A stretch of DNA of 64,000 nucleotides, taken from the NCBI RefSeq assembly GCF_014195585.1, contig NZ_JACICA010000007.1:1-64000 (forward strand), in the 5' to 3' direction. This stretch comes from Alloprevotella rava (GTDB lineage: Bacteria; Bacteroidota; Bacteroidia; Bacteroidales; Bacteroidaceae). Under the pieces are notes generated by a model. It ran no database searches and was not told where the DNA came from. It saw only the letters and a program-made list of their open reading frames with translations. Below are positions 36,749 to 46,208 of the stretch, one piece after another; within the stretch, counting starts at the first letter, position 1, and the number at the start of each line of letters is the position of its first letter. The translations under genes were made by a program, and so were the position numbers.

Positions 36749-37861
36749 ATGAATATCCGCAATAGCATATTAATATCCCTAATTTCCTTTTCTGCTCTCA
36801 CAGCCGGAGCTCAAAAGATACAAGTCGGTTCTTTTGTTTTTCGTGATGGATCGGTTTATACAGGCGACCTCTTTAGTGGTAAACCTAATGGACATGGCAA
36901 AACAGTTTTCAAAAATGGAGATATATACGAAGGAAGTTATTTGAAAGGCAAGAGACAAGGTACAGGTACTATGGTTTATGCCACAGGAGAGAAGTACGAA
37001 GGTCAATGGTTTCAAGATTTGCAGCATGGCCGTGGAGTATATTATGCTTTAAATAATAATCGTTACGATGGACTTTGGTTTAAGAATACCAAGGATGGCC
37101 AAGGCATAATGTACTATTACAATGGCGATGTCTATAATGGTACTTGGAAAGAGGATAAGCGTAGTGGTCAAGGAACTTACACCTATAAGAGCGGTGCTTT
37201 TTACAAAGGAATGTGGGCGGATGATAAAAAGGAAGGAACTGGGATCTTTGACTGGAAAGATGGTTCCAAGTATGAAGGTTCTTGGTCTGGTAATTTACGT
37301 AATGGCCGCGGTACTTTTTTCTATGCGAATGGAGATAACTATTCAGGTGAATGGAAAAATGATATGCAAGATGGGAAAGGCATCTATAAGTTTAAGAATG
37401 GTGATGTCTACGAAGGACAGTATCTCCAAGGAGAGCGCACTGGCGAAGGAGTCTTTACTTATGCTAATGGGGACCGTTATGTTGGACAATTCCTCAATGG
37501 TGAGCAGAGTGGACAGGGGACTTACACTTGGAAAGGACAAGCATCTTATACGGGGCAATGGAAAAGCAATAAGCGAAATGGATATGGCACATACAAATCA
37601 AAAAATAGCTATGAATACCAAGGCTATTGGAAGGATAATATGATGGATGGTGAAGGTGTTCTACGTATGCAATCAGGCGAAAAGTATAAAGGCATATTCC
37701 GCAACAATAAAAAAAACGGAAAGTTCACTGTTATCTATGCTGATGGCTCTCGTTTTGATGGTTCTTTCATGGATGATGAGAAGGATGGTAAATATGTAGA
37801 ATACGACCGTAATGGAAATCTAACTTCAAAAGGAATTTACAGTTACGGGCGCAAACAATAG
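36749..37861 (+). CDS. MORN-repeat protein, exported
   Basis: This 370-aa protein has an N-terminal signal peptide (ISLISFSALTAGAQ) followed by about 14 MORN repeats of the YEGxWxxxxxxGxGxxxYxxG pattern, filling nearly the whole chain. MORN repeats form an elongated beta-hairpin stack and often act as scaffolds or bind lipids or glycans. It is in the PBP1A-kdsB operon, consistent with a periplasmic or surface role. Function is unknown. The DNA periodicity of about 69 bp is due to the protein repeats. Confidence 0.88.
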   Translation: MNIRNSILISLISFSALTAGAQKIQVGSFVFRDGSVYTGDLFSGKPNGHGKTVFKNGDIYEGSYLKGKRQGTGTMVYATGEKYEGQWFQDLQHGRGVYYALNNNRYDGLWFKNTKDGQGIMYYYNGDVYNGTWKEDKRSGQGTYTYKSGAFYKGMWADDKKEGTGIFDWKDGSKYEGSWSGNLRNGRGTFFYANGDNYSGEWKNDMQDGKGIYKFKNGDVYEGQYLQGERTGEGVFTYANGDRYVGQFLNGEQSGQGTYTWKGQASYTGQWKSNKRNGYGTYKSKNSYEYQGYWKDNMMDGEGVLRMQSGEKYKGIFRNNKKNGKFTVIYADGSRFDGSFMDDEKDGKYVEYDRNGNLTSKGIYSYGRKQ

Positions 37862-37994
37862 CACGAAATTAACTGAGGAGGGCTCTTGTCTCTCCTCTCT
37901 CTCTTTATATATTTGTATAAAGCACTTTAGTTAATAACCTTTTAACGCAATCTGTCCAATCAAGTATTTGTGCGGAAGGGCTAATTTGATTATT

Positions 37995-40031
37995 ATGAAA
38001 CAAAAAAGCAAATTCTTGAAACTCGTGAAGAAAGATTCATGGTTAGAGCCTTATAATGATGCCATTCAAGGTCGCCATGATCAGGTGTTATGGAAGCTCA
38101 ATCAGCTTACCCAAGACGGAAAAACTAGTCTTTCTGATTTTGCAGATGGACATCTCTATTTCGGTTTACATCGCACTGATCGAAATTGGGTTTTTCGTGA
38201 ATGGGCACCCAATGCCACTAGAATTTTTCTCATAGGTGACTTCAATGGTTGGAAAGAATCAGAGGCTTATGAGCTAAAACCTATTGGCACTTCTGGCAAC
38301 TGGGAGGTAAACCTTCCGTTATCTGCTATGAAGCATGGTGATCTTTATAAAATGAAGGTCTATTGGGATGGAGGCTCAGGTGAGCGTATTCCTGCCTGGT
38401 GTCAGCGCGTAGTACAAGATGATGATACGAAGATTTTCTCTGCGCAGGTTTGGGAACCAGCTGAGAAGTATGTATTTAAAAAGCAAAATTTCCGTCCTAA
38501 GCGCAATCCTCTTCTTATTTATGAGTGCCACATAGGAATGGCACAGGATGCAGAGCGTGTAGGCACTTACAATGAGTTTCGCGAGAACGTCCTTCCGCGT
38601 ATTATTAAGGATGGTTATAACTGTATCCAGATAATGGCAATCCAGGAGCATCCCTACTATGGAAGTTTTGGTTATCATGTCAGCAGTTTCTTTGCAGCTT
38701 CTAGTAGGTTTGGTACGCCAGAAGAACTCAAGCAGCTAATTGATGAGGCCCACAAACATGGCATCGCCGTTATTATGGATTTAGTGCAAAGTCATGCAGT
38801 CAAGAATGAAGTCGAAGGCCTTGGAAATCTTTGTGGTGATCCTCATCAGTTCTTTTATTCTGGCGAGCGTCGCGAACATCCAGCTTGGGACAGTCTTTGT
38901 TTTGATTATGGAAAGAATGAAGTTATTCACTTTCTTCTCTCTAACTGCAAGTATTGGCTGACAGAATTTAATTTTGACGGCTTCCGCTTTGATGGTGTCA
39001 CTTCGATGCTCTATTATAGTCATGGACTTGGAGAGTCTTTTAATGGTTATGGTGACTATTTTAATGGGCATCAAGACGGCAATGCTATCACTTATCTCAC
39101 ATTAGCTAATCTCTTGATTCATGAAGTCAAGCCTTCAGCCTTTACTATCGCTGAGGAAGTGAGCGGTATGCCTGGTCTTGCTGCGCCGTTTAAGGATGGC
39201 GGTTATGGCTTTGATTATCGTATGGCCATGAATATCCCCGACTTTTGGATTAAGTTGATAAAAGAGTTTCGCGATGAAGACTGGAAGCCAAGTTCTATCT
39301 TTTGGGAGCTTACAAACCGTAGAGCAGATGAGCATAATATCAGCTATTGTGAAAGCCATGACCAAGCACTTGTGGGCGACAAAACGATTATCTTCCGCTT
39401 GATAGATTCTGATATGTATTGGCATTTCCGAATTGGTGATGAGACCATTGGTGTGGATCGAGGTATTGCTCTACACAAAATAATACGTCTCTTAACTGCA
39501 TCAACCATCAATGGCGGTTATCTTAACTTTATGGGTAATGAATTTGGTCATCCAGAATGGATTGATTTTCCGCGTGAAGGAAATGGGTGGAGCTATAAGT
39601 ATGCACGTCGTCAGTGGAACTTGGTTGACAACAAAGAATTGTGTTATCAGTATTTGGGCGAGTTTGATCGTTTAATGCTCGAACTTCTCAAATCGGAACG
39701 TAATTTCCAGAAGTTGCCGGTTGTTGAGGTATGGCACAATGACGAAGATAAGGTTTTGGCTTATAGTCGTGGTGATCTTTTGTTTGTCTATAACTTAAAT
39801 CCTCAGCGCAGTTTCACGGACTATGGTTTTCAAGTTCCTGAAGGTACTTATTATATAGCTCTTAATACTGACTCCTATTCTTTTGGGGGGCGTGGTATTA
39901 TTGGCGATTGTAAGTCCGTATTAACTGATCCAGATCCTTTGCTCAAGAAATATGGCAAAGGCTGGTTGCGCCTCTACATTCCAGCGCGCAGTGGTATAGT
40001 TTTGCGCAAAGTAGCTAAGGGAAAACGTTAG
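37995..40031 (+). CDS. glgB: 1,4-alpha-glucan branching enzyme (GH13)
   Basis: This 678-aa protein starts at the ATG at 37995; the earlier in-frame ATG at 37968 adds nine atypical residues. An N-terminal CBM48 (FREWAPNATRIFLIGDFNGW) precedes the GH13 barrel: YECHIGMAQ, VIMDLVQSHAVKN, GFRFDGVTSM (nucleophile Asp), TIAEEVSGMPG (acid/base Glu) and YCESHDQALVGDK. The C-terminal beta domain ends at about 675. The layout is that of the shorter eukaryote-like branching enzymes seen in Bacteroidales. It introduces alpha-1,6 branches into glycogen. Confidence 0.95.
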   Translation: MKQKSKFLKLVKKDSWLEPYNDAIQGRHDQVLWKLNQLTQDGKTSLSDFADGHLYFGLHRTDRNWVFREWAPNATRIFLIGDFNGWKESEAYELKPIGTSGNWEVNLPLSAMKHGDLYKMKVYWDGGSGERIPAWCQRVVQDDDTKIFSAQVWEPAEKYVFKKQNFRPKRNPLLIYECHIGMAQDAERVGTYNEFRENVLPRIIKDGYNCIQIMAIQEHPYYGSFGYHVSSFFAASSRFGTPEELKQLIDEAHKHGIAVIMDLVQSHAVKNEVEGLGNLCGDPHQFFYSGERREHPAWDSLCFDYGKNEVIHFLLSNCKYWLTEFNFDGFRFDGVTSMLYYSHGLGESFNGYGDYFNGHQDGNAITYLTLANLLIHEVKPSAFTIAEEVSGMPGLAAPFKDGGYGFDYRMAMNIPDFWIKLIKEFRDEDWKPSSIFWELTNRRADEHNISYCESHDQALVGDKTIIFRLIDSDMYWHFRIGDETIGVDRGIALHKIIRLLTASTINGGYLNFMGNEFGHPEWIDFPREGNGWSYKYARRQWNLVDNKELCYQYLGEFDRLMLELLKSERNFQKLPVVEVWHNDEDKVLAYSRGDLLFVYNLNPQRSFTDYGFQVPEGTYYIALNTDSYSFGGRGIIGDCKSVLTDPDPLLKKYGKGWLRLYIPARSGIVLRKVAKGKR

Positions 40032-40076
40032 ATTTATGTAGACGGGAATTTTAATCTCTAATAAGATTGTATTCTC

Positions 40077-41225
40077 ATGAATATAGCAGATTATATCAGA
40101 CGTAAGAGAGTGCGTGCAATCTTGTGCGCACTCTTTATGGTCTTTGCCACGGTCTATGTTCTTTCCTATGAATGTGATGTAATAGTATTCACTTTTAATA
40201 AATTATTGGGAAAAGATAATTTCTACGATACATCTTTAGGTCCATGGCTTCTTATTTTTTCGCTTCTATTCTTGCAACGATTGGTCAGCAAAACTATCTA
40301 TTTTCGTGATCGCCACTATACTCTCACTTTTTTGCCTTCTGCCATTGTTGCCGTCTTGCTTACATCTTTTGTGCCTTATTGCAATTGGATTTCTTTGCTT
40401 GTTACGCTGCTCTGTCTAACCTTTTGGATTGTTCAGCATCGCATTGATTATCGTAGACGCGAGAAGGATCGTAAGCGAGCTAGCTATCGTTTGGTACCCC
40501 GCCTCACCTGGCATTGTATGTGGCTCTTAGCACTTATTGCTTATATGGGGTTTGCTGGAAATGCAGATACTTATTTCCATCAAGAACTCAAGATGGCGCG
40601 ACTCATTTCTGACGGACACTATCGAAGTGTGGTAGATTTCTCCGTAAATCCTCCTGGCACTTCGATTATCACAGCCATGCGAGCTTATGCTCAAAGCCGT
40701 TCTGGAAAGAGCATTGCTGACGAACTTTTCCGCTATCCATTGCAAAACGTTGGAGATAGTGTATTGCTGCTTCAGCATCGTGATGCAAAGCGTACTCCCT
40801 TTCAAGCATCAGCCATTTTCCAGCAAATTGGAATCTGGCCGCATAGGGGAGAGTCTATATCTCAGTATTTGGAACGAGGGGCAAAGTTCCGTCCTTATGC
40901 TTTATTCACCCCCGGGCGCGACTATTACCTCTGTGCCCTTTTGCTCAATAAGCAAATAGATCGTTTTGTGAGTGAGTTTCACAAGTATCATACTTTGAGC
41001 GATACGCTCTCTATGCCTCGTGCTTACGCTGAAGCTCTAATTCTCTATCAGCGCATTCGTTCTAACAGACAGGTTCAGTATAAAAATGAATTGTTGGCAG
41101 CTAATTATCAAGATTTCATAGATAAGCGTAATAATTATCCCTCTGAGTACGAACGCGCCAATGTCTTGGCAGTTCTATACGGTGATACCTATTGGTGGTA
41201 CTATTATTATAGTAATTTGAAATAA
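40077..41225 (+). CDS. Membrane protein of unknown function
   Basis: This 382-aa protein has about four hydrophobic segments in the N-terminal part (roughly 13-32, 57-72, 82-100 and 104-120), another near 150-165, and then a soluble C-terminal half (170-382) rich in helices with a TPR-like look (FHQELKMARLISDGHYRSVV, RPYALFTPGRDYYLCALLLN, LPRAYAEALILYQRI-like). I do not recognise the family. It follows glgB by 45 bases on the same strand and ends in a strong terminator. Confidence 0.75.
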   Translation: MNIADYIRRKRVRAILCALFMVFATVYVLSYECDVIVFTFNKLLGKDNFYDTSLGPWLLIFSLLFLQRLVSKTIYFRDRHYTLTFLPSAIVAVLLTSFVPYCNWISLLVTLLCLTFWIVQHRIDYRRREKDRKRASYRLVPRLTWHCMWLLALIAYMGFAGNADTYFHQELKMARLISDGHYRSVVDFSVNPPGTSIITAMRAYAQSRSGKSIADELFRYPLQNVGDSVLLLQHRDAKRTPFQASAIFQQIGIWPHRGESISQYLERGAKFRPYALFTPGRDYYLCALLLNKQIDRFVSEFHKYHTLSDTLSMPRAYAEALILYQRIRSNRQVQYKNELLAANYQDFIDKRNNYPSEYERANVLAVLYGDTYWWYYYYSNLK

Positions 41226-41252
41226 CAGCTATGTAAGTTATTCATAGCTGTT
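41224..41252 (+). terminator. Terminator after the membrane protein gene
   Basis: AACAGCTATG (41224-41233) pairs perfectly with CATAGCTGTT (41243-41252) around a 9-nt loop, followed by TGTTCT. It begins at the stop codon of the preceding gene. Confidence 0.8.
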
Positions 41253-41491
41253 TGTTCTCCGGCGTTTTTTGATTCCGCTTTTACAGGAGATAGAGCTTTC
41301 CGACTTATTTATTGCTTGCAGACCTATTTATTGACAAAACGTTTTTCTAATCTAGCGTGAGAAGTTCCTCTCTTTTTCAAAAAACATCTTTGTGTAGCCT
41401 TGATTTTTCATGAAGATAGGGTTGAATTTTGCTTTATTGCAGTTTTTTCAAACAAAATCAGCTTTTCCTCCTTAGGAAAAGGCATTTTTTC

Positions 41492-41562
41492 CCTTATTCT
41501 GTTCAAAAATGCAATAAGGAAATGAGTTGACATCCTTATTGCGTTCAAAATTTCCCTTATTG
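41492..41562 (+). repeat. 71-bp modular CCTTATTG repeat, copy 2
   Basis: Boxes CCTTATTC, CAATAAGG, CCTTATTG and CCCTTATTG are spaced 12, 14 and 12 bases apart, for exactly 71 bp. Spacing is identical to copy 3 (59080-59150, opposite strand). Spacer words such as GCGTTCAAAATTT match GCGCTTGAAAATT of copy 3. Confidence 0.78.
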
Positions 41563-41563
41563 T

Positions 41564-41636
41564 ATTTTCAATTTCTCAAGGAGAAAATAAAATTTGTAGT
41601 ATAGAAAATAAAATTTCTCCTTGAGAAATTGAAAAT
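41564..41636. repeat. 23-bp perfect inverted repeat (large hairpin)
   Basis: Left arm 41564-41586 (begins ATTTTCAATTTCTC) and right arm 41614-41636 are exact reverse complements, with a 27-nt AT-rich centre that itself contains the direct repeat AGAAAATAAAATTT. It directly abuts repeat copy 2. It could be a terminator for either strand, or the fold-back end of a small non-autonomous element. Confidence 0.8.
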
Positions 41637-41886
41637 AAGCCTATTTTAGTGATGCGCCAAAACTGCGTTATTTCTATTCGTCGGTCTTTTAGTTGAATTT
41701 TAAACCATTCTCGGGTGTTTAAAATGCGAATTATGTTTACAAATCTTTTTGTTTTGAGTTCTCTTGTACTACTACATGAAGGCTTGAACTATGAATGTTT
41801 AAGTGCGATAAGAGAGCATTAAAATGTGAAGGAAAAGTCTTCTTGTTTTACCATTCTTAGGGTATGGAAGTTTTTTGTTTTCGTTC

Positions 41887-41894
41887 TACTTTTG
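41887..41894 (+). promoter_or_regulatory. Promoter -7 box of the TonB receptor operon
   Basis: TACTTTTG followed by CATG matches TAnnTTTG. It leaves an untranslated leader of roughly 160 nt before the ATG at 42065, longer than usual here. Confidence 0.5.
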
Positions 41895-42064
41895 CATGCG
41901 AAAACGAATCGTAGCGGTCTAGTTTATCAGTGCAATTTTTGTTTGATAGCCTTTTCCTTACGCGGAAGAGCCCTAACGGAGCATATTGTTATCCTAAAAA
42001 ACTGAAATTTATATTCTTCTGCGTGAACTCTTCTGAGCGTTTAATTTTTAATCTCTTGTGATAA

Positions 42065-44467
42065 ATGACAAAAATGAAGACTAAGAATAATCCTTTTTTA
42101 AAGTTGTATTCCTGGACAAAAGAGGCAAAGGGTAGGGGATTTCTACTTTTTGTGTACCTTTTCTTTTGGGGAATACTTTCTGCTGCAGCACAGCAGTCTG
42201 TGATTTATGGGAAAGTTTCCGATGCAAAAACTGGTGTTCCTCTTTCTGGAGTTACGTTGTCGATTGCTAAGACAAATGTGCGAACAACTACTGATGCAAA
42301 AGGCTTTTATCACTTGACTGTGGTAGAGAACAAACGTGTGTTGCTTCTCGTGCGATGTGTGGGCTATAAGTCCGTGCAGCAAGAATTGATAGGAAAGGAT
42401 AGTTTGTCTTACAATATCTCACTGCAAAGCACTGAAAAAATTCTTGGCGAAGCTACGGTAGTGGCGCGAAGTGAAATTCGAGCATTGAAAGAATCTGCTA
42501 TGCCTATTTCTGTTATCGGGCAACGGCAGTTGCAGGGGACGGCTTCAAACATCAACGATGTTTTGGCACGCACCGTGGGCATTACGATAAGGAATACGGG
42601 AGGCTTGGGCAGTGCTTCGCGCATTTCAGTACGTGGACTTGAGGGAAAGCGCATGGGAATGTATATAGATGAAACTCCTATGTCACAATTGGGCAATTTC
42701 GTGGCGCTCAACGATATTCCTACAGATATGATTGAGCGCATTGAGGTGTATAAAGGTATAGTACCATATAAGTTTGGAGGTTCTGCACTTGGAGGTGCCG
42801 TTAATGTAGTTCTAAAAGAGTATCCTCCTGTTTATATGGACTTTTCTTACGAGTTAGGATCGTTCAATACCCATCAGGCTTCAACTATTTTTAAGCGTAC
42901 CGACCGTAAGAGTGGTTTGCAATTTGGTATAGGCGGTGTTTTCTCTTTCTCAAAGAACAACTATAAGATGAAGCTGACAAATCTTGATAATCGTATTGTA
43001 AGAAGAGATCACGATAGTTTTCATAAAATTATTGGCGGTGGATCTATAAAAGCCACAAAGTGGTGGTTTGATGAAATGAAGTTGGAGGCTGTTTTCATGA
43101 AGACGCGACAAGAGGTGCAAGGCATCGACCTAGATGTGAGAGAGGCCTGCAATCACTCCACAAGCTTTGTGACGGCATTCTCACTGAAGCGCAAAAACTT
43201 CTTCCTTGATGGTCTTGATTTCGACTTTGATGCTGGATACGTTTGGGGCTGGTATGGTTTGCAGGATAAGGCAAAGCATCGCTACGACTGGGATGGGCGA
43301 GAATTGCCACCTGTGTCTTCTTTTGGTGGAGAACAGAATAATTATCCTTCGGATGGAAAGAATAAATCAAAAGAATTTATCTCAAAATTTAATATGGGCT
43401 ATACGATCGATGAGCATCATTCTATCAATCTTAATATCTATGCCGACCGCACACGGTTGAATCCTAGCGATTCATTAATGGATAAGGCTTTAGGCTTCAA
43501 GTCCAATTTTCCTAGTAGAATGACCACTTTTACTGTTGGCTTTTCCTATGATTTATCGCTTTTTGACGGACGATTTCAAAATGCCTTTACACTGAAAAAC
43601 TTTTACTTCTCTTCTCATTCGCGCAGTATCAACGTATTCTCAGTAACTTCACCAGAACCTGTCCATATCTCAAAAAAATATGTGGGATTCAGTGATGCTA
43701 TGCGCTACAAGTTTAGCCCTGACTTGATGCTCAAGACTTCCTTTAATTCGGAGGTTCGCATCCCAACAAGCGAGGAACTTATAGGCAACGGTTCTTCTAT
43801 TTTGGCCTCGCCAGCTCTGAAACCTGAGCGAACAATAGGGGTAAATGTCGGCCTGCTCTATCGTCGGGTGAAAAATGATGGGCGTCTCATAGAATTGGAA
43901 CTGAATACTTTCTACAATCATTTGACCGATATGATACGCTTTACTCCTGATGTGATACCAACTATGGCGCGATACCGCAACTTTGGAAGTGTGAGCACGA
44001 AAGGAATAGAAATGGATGTAAAAGGAGATATTTTGCCATGGCTTTATCTTTATGCCAACGGAACTTATCAAGACTTGCGCGATGTTAGACAGAATATCCC
44101 TGGTACGGCTGTAGAGAATCCCACTTACAATAAGCGTATTCCAAATGTGCCCTACTTGCTATTCAATTTTGGAGCAGAATTTCACAAAGAAAATCTCTTT
44201 GGAGGAAAGGAGCAAAATTCTCGCTTTCTTTTCGATGCGTCTTATATTCATCAGTATTTCTACGATTTTGAAGTAAGTCGCTATCAAGAGCGCAAGATAC
44301 CCACTTCTTTCACAATGGATGTGGCTTTAGAGCATAGCCTAAAAAAGAATCGCTGGACATTTACGCTGAAAGTGAAAAATTTGGCCGACCGCCGCATAAT
44401 GTCTGAACTGAATCGCCCTCTACCAGGCCGTTATGTGAGCTTTAAGGTGAGATATTTATTTAAGTAG
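42065..44467 (+). CDS. TonB-dependent outer-membrane receptor with CarboxypepD-like domain
   Basis: This 800-aa protein has a signal peptide (LLFVYLFFWGILSAAAQ), a carboxypeptidase-regulatory-like domain (about 45-125: IYGKVSDAKTGVPLSGVTLSI...), a plug domain (NDVLARTVGITIRNTGGLGSASRISVRGLEGKRMGMYIDETP, RIEVYKGIVPYKFGGSALGGAVNVV) and a 22-strand barrel ending in VKNLADRRIMSEL...VSFKVRYLFK with a terminal aromatic/basic motif. It takes up an iron complex, cofactor or small ligand using TonB energy; the plug style is siderophore/cobalamin-like rather than SusC-like. It is paired with the propeller lipoprotein 34 bases downstream. Confidence 0.9.
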   Translation: MTKMKTKNNPFLKLYSWTKEAKGRGFLLFVYLFFWGILSAAAQQSVIYGKVSDAKTGVPLSGVTLSIAKTNVRTTTDAKGFYHLTVVENKRVLLLVRCVGYKSVQQELIGKDSLSYNISLQSTEKILGEATVVARSEIRALKESAMPISVIGQRQLQGTASNINDVLARTVGITIRNTGGLGSASRISVRGLEGKRMGMYIDETPMSQLGNFVALNDIPTDMIERIEVYKGIVPYKFGGSALGGAVNVVLKEYPPVYMDFSYELGSFNTHQASTIFKRTDRKSGLQFGIGGVFSFSKNNYKMKLTNLDNRIVRRDHDSFHKIIGGGSIKATKWWFDEMKLEAVFMKTRQEVQGIDLDVREACNHSTSFVTAFSLKRKNFFLDGLDFDFDAGYVWGWYGLQDKAKHRYDWDGRELPPVSSFGGEQNNYPSDGKNKSKEFISKFNMGYTIDEHHSINLNIYADRTRLNPSDSLMDKALGFKSNFPSRMTTFTVGFSYDLSLFDGRFQNAFTLKNFYFSSHSRSINVFSVTSPEPVHISKKYVGFSDAMRYKFSPDLMLKTSFNSEVRIPTSEELIGNGSSILASPALKPERTIGVNVGLLYRRVKNDGRLIELELNTFYNHLTDMIRFTPDVIPTMARYRNFGSVSTKGIEMDVKGDILPWLYLYANGTYQDLRDVRQNIPGTAVENPTYNKRIPNVPYLLFNFGAEFHKENLFGGKEQNSRFLFDASYIHQYFYDFEVSRYQERKIPTSFTMDVALEHSLKKNRWTFTLKVKNLADRRIMSELNRPLPGRYVSFKVRYLFK

Positions 44468-44501
44468 GCAATCAATAATTTTTAATTCTAAAATATAACT
44501 A

Positions 44502-45770
44502 ATGAGAAATCTAAAATCAATGCTTGCAGTTGCTATGGTGGCAACTCTTGTTTGTGGATGTAGTAAGGACGATCCCTCTCCTAATCCAACTCCTAATCCT
44601 CACGGAAAAACTTTTGCGGGGGTAGTCTTTGCCACAGGTATTACAAATCCTGAAGGAAATAGTGGAAGTGTCTATATGCAGGCACTTACCGACTTATTGC
44701 CAGGAACCTACGACAACTCAAACAGCATTCCCGTGGGCTTTGGCTCTACTCCGATTGCAACAGAATCTGGAAATATCTATGCTTTTCCTGACTATATGGG
44801 CAATACAAAGGCAGAGATTGTACGCTATCGCTTGGATGCTGCCGGAAAATGGATGAAACAGGGAGCTCTGCCAATCCCCGCGGGGGCTGCTGCTGCCAAT
44901 ATCGTGGAACTTAATAGCGAAAAAGCATATGTCAGTTTGCAAGGTCTCGGAATTGTTATGGCTTTCAATCCAACGACGATGACGAAACTAACAGATATTG
45001 ATCTTAATTCGCTCAAACAGCCAGAAACGAATGTTTCGCCTGCTGCTATGATTATCCGCGATGGTAAACTATTTGTAGGTCTCAATCAAATGAATGCACA
45101 ATATATGCCAGCGCGCAATAATATTGAGTTGGCTTTGATAGATACGAAAACAGATAAATTGGAAAAGCACATTGTCAATACAACTCTGGGGTTGAGTTTC
45201 GCAACACGACCGATTGACGCTGGCTCTATCTTTATGGATGAACAGAAGAATATCTATATAAATTGTATTGGTGCATTTGGCTTTATCCCACAATTCCCGG
45301 GTGGTATTGTGCGCATCAAGAATGGTTCAACAGATATTGATCCTAACTATTGTATTCACTTTAATAAGACAGACGTTGCAGGCTTGTCTACCAAGCACGC
45401 CGATTTTCTTAGTACAATCCTTTATGCAGGCGACGGAAAAGCTTATGCTTATCTCAACTCCTTTGCTCTTGATCCCAACGGCTTGGAGAATCCCTATGTT
45501 AGCATGACGAACGTTCCTATAGAGATTGACTTGAAGCAGAAAACGATGAGTGTGATTCCAGGAATGGAAGTTTCTAATCCGCAGGGCATCGCGATTGCAC
45601 GCCACAAGAATGTGATTGTTTTCGGTAGTGCAAATAAAAAAGCAAATGGATTTTATATCTATAATCCTGCAACCAAGCAGGTTGAAGGACCTATTATTAC
45701 AGTAAAGGGCAATCCGAGCTTCTTCCATAGCTTTGCTAAAGTTGGAAATCCTGTTAGCAAGACTCGCTAG
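44502..45770 (+). CDS. Beta-propeller lipoprotein partner of the TonB receptor
   Basis: This 422-aa protein has a lipobox MVATLVCGCSKDD with the acylated Cys near residue 20 and a Pro-rich linker. The rest has repeated propeller-blade patterns (GNIYAFPDYMGNTKAEIVRYRL, NSEKAYVSLQGLGIVMAFNP, KLFVGLNQMN, KTDKLEKHIV, KNIYINCIGA), as in YncE/DUF4374-like surface lipoproteins that accompany TonB receptors in Bacteroidales. It probably binds the ligand at the cell surface. A strong terminator follows. The ligand is not deducible. Confidence 0.78.
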   Translation: MRNLKSMLAVAMVATLVCGCSKDDPSPNPTPNPHGKTFAGVVFATGITNPEGNSGSVYMQALTDLLPGTYDNSNSIPVGFGSTPIATESGNIYAFPDYMGNTKAEIVRYRLDAAGKWMKQGALPIPAGAAAANIVELNSEKAYVSLQGLGIVMAFNPTTMTKLTDIDLNSLKQPETNVSPAAMIIRDGKLFVGLNQMNAQYMPARNNIELALIDTKTDKLEKHIVNTTLGLSFATRPIDAGSIFMDEQKNIYINCIGAFGFIPQFPGGIVRIKNGSTDIDPNYCIHFNKTDVAGLSTKHADFLSTILYAGDGKAYAYLNSFALDPNGLENPYVSMTNVPIEIDLKQKTMSVIPGMEVSNPQGIAIARHKNVIVFGSANKKANGFYIYNPATKQVEGPIITVKGNPSFFHSFAKVGNPVSKTR

Positions 45771-45791
45771 TATCTTAGACTTTATCAAATG

Positions 45792-45822
45792 ATAAGGGCG
45801 ACCTTTTGATGGTCGCCCTTAT
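45792..45822 (+). terminator. Terminator of the TonB receptor operon
   Basis: ATAAGGGCGACC (45792-45803) pairs perfectly with GGTCGCCCTTAT (45811-45822) around a 7-nt loop, followed by TTTGTCC, 22 bases after the lipoprotein stop. Confidence 0.88.
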
Positions 45823-45865
45823 TTTGTCCTTTATTGTTTGTGTGGAACTTTCTGAAAAGAAGAAA

Positions 45866-45900
45866 CGCAACCAGAACTGTATATGATTCGTCTGGTTACG
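45866..45900 (-). terminator. Terminator of the PqqD-like cassette
   Basis: CGCAACCAGA pairs with TCTGGTTACG with one mismatch. The minus strand continues into TTTCTTCTTTTC. It lies 23 bases after the PqqD-like stop codon. Confidence 0.55.
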
Positions 45901-45923
45901 CTTAAAAATTCTTACAGAAAGTG

Positions 45924-46193
45924 TTATGCTTCGAGTATTCTTAGCTTTTTCCATTCCTCAACGAGAGCGTGAACATCTTGTTGAGCTGTTTGAGTATCGA
46001 CGTCGTATTCTTCGCAAAGAGCCACAGTAAGCTGTTCTTCAGAAAAATCTTCATTGCAAACTTTTTCCCATAGGAAAGCTGCCGACTCGTTTAGGTTTAT
46101 CATCTTGCTGAAGTCGAGGTTTTCAATTCCTTGAGGGATGATAACTTTCTCTCCGCATACGTCGCGGAGTTCTAATCCTTTTTTTACTCGCAT
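45924..46193 (-). CDS. PqqD-like (RRE-fold) protein
   Basis: This 89-aa protein matches the PqqD fold: VIIPQGIENLDFSKMINLNESAAFLWEKVCNEDFSEEQLTVALCEEYDVDTQTAQQDVHALVEEWKKLRILE. The NLNESAAFLWE helix and the C-terminal helix are the hallmark of this family, which binds leader peptides in modified-peptide pathways. It is last in a three-gene minus-strand group with a peptidase and an HprK-like kinase, 15 bases after the peptidase gene. No precursor peptide or maturase is obvious next to it. Confidence 0.85.
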   Translation of the reverse strand: MRVKKGLELRDVCGEKVIIPQGIENLDFSKMINLNESAAFLWEKVCNEDFSEEQLTVALCEEYDVDTQTAQQDVHALVEEWKKLRILEA

Positions 46194-46208
46194 GGTTATT
46201 TTCTTTGT

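Larger units (their letters stand above)
41253..42064. other. Long intergenic region before the TonB receptor gene
   Basis: 812 bases without a gene. Contents seen: a small hairpin CTTTTCCT/AGGAAAAG (41462-41481), the 71-bp repeat copy 2 (41492-41562), a 23-bp perfect inverted repeat (41564-41636), and a TAnnTTTG box at 41887 followed by a leader of about 160 nt. No known riboswitch signature is visible in the leader. Confidence 0.6.

Noticed and set aside
36800-37800. Tandem DNA repeat or CRISPR-like array
   Set aside because: The ~69-bp periodicity comes from MORN protein repeats. The DNA units diverge, and the frame is open throughout.
41900-42064. A cobalamin, TPP or other known riboswitch before the TonB receptor
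   Set aside because: None of the conserved riboswitch core motifs could be found in the leader.
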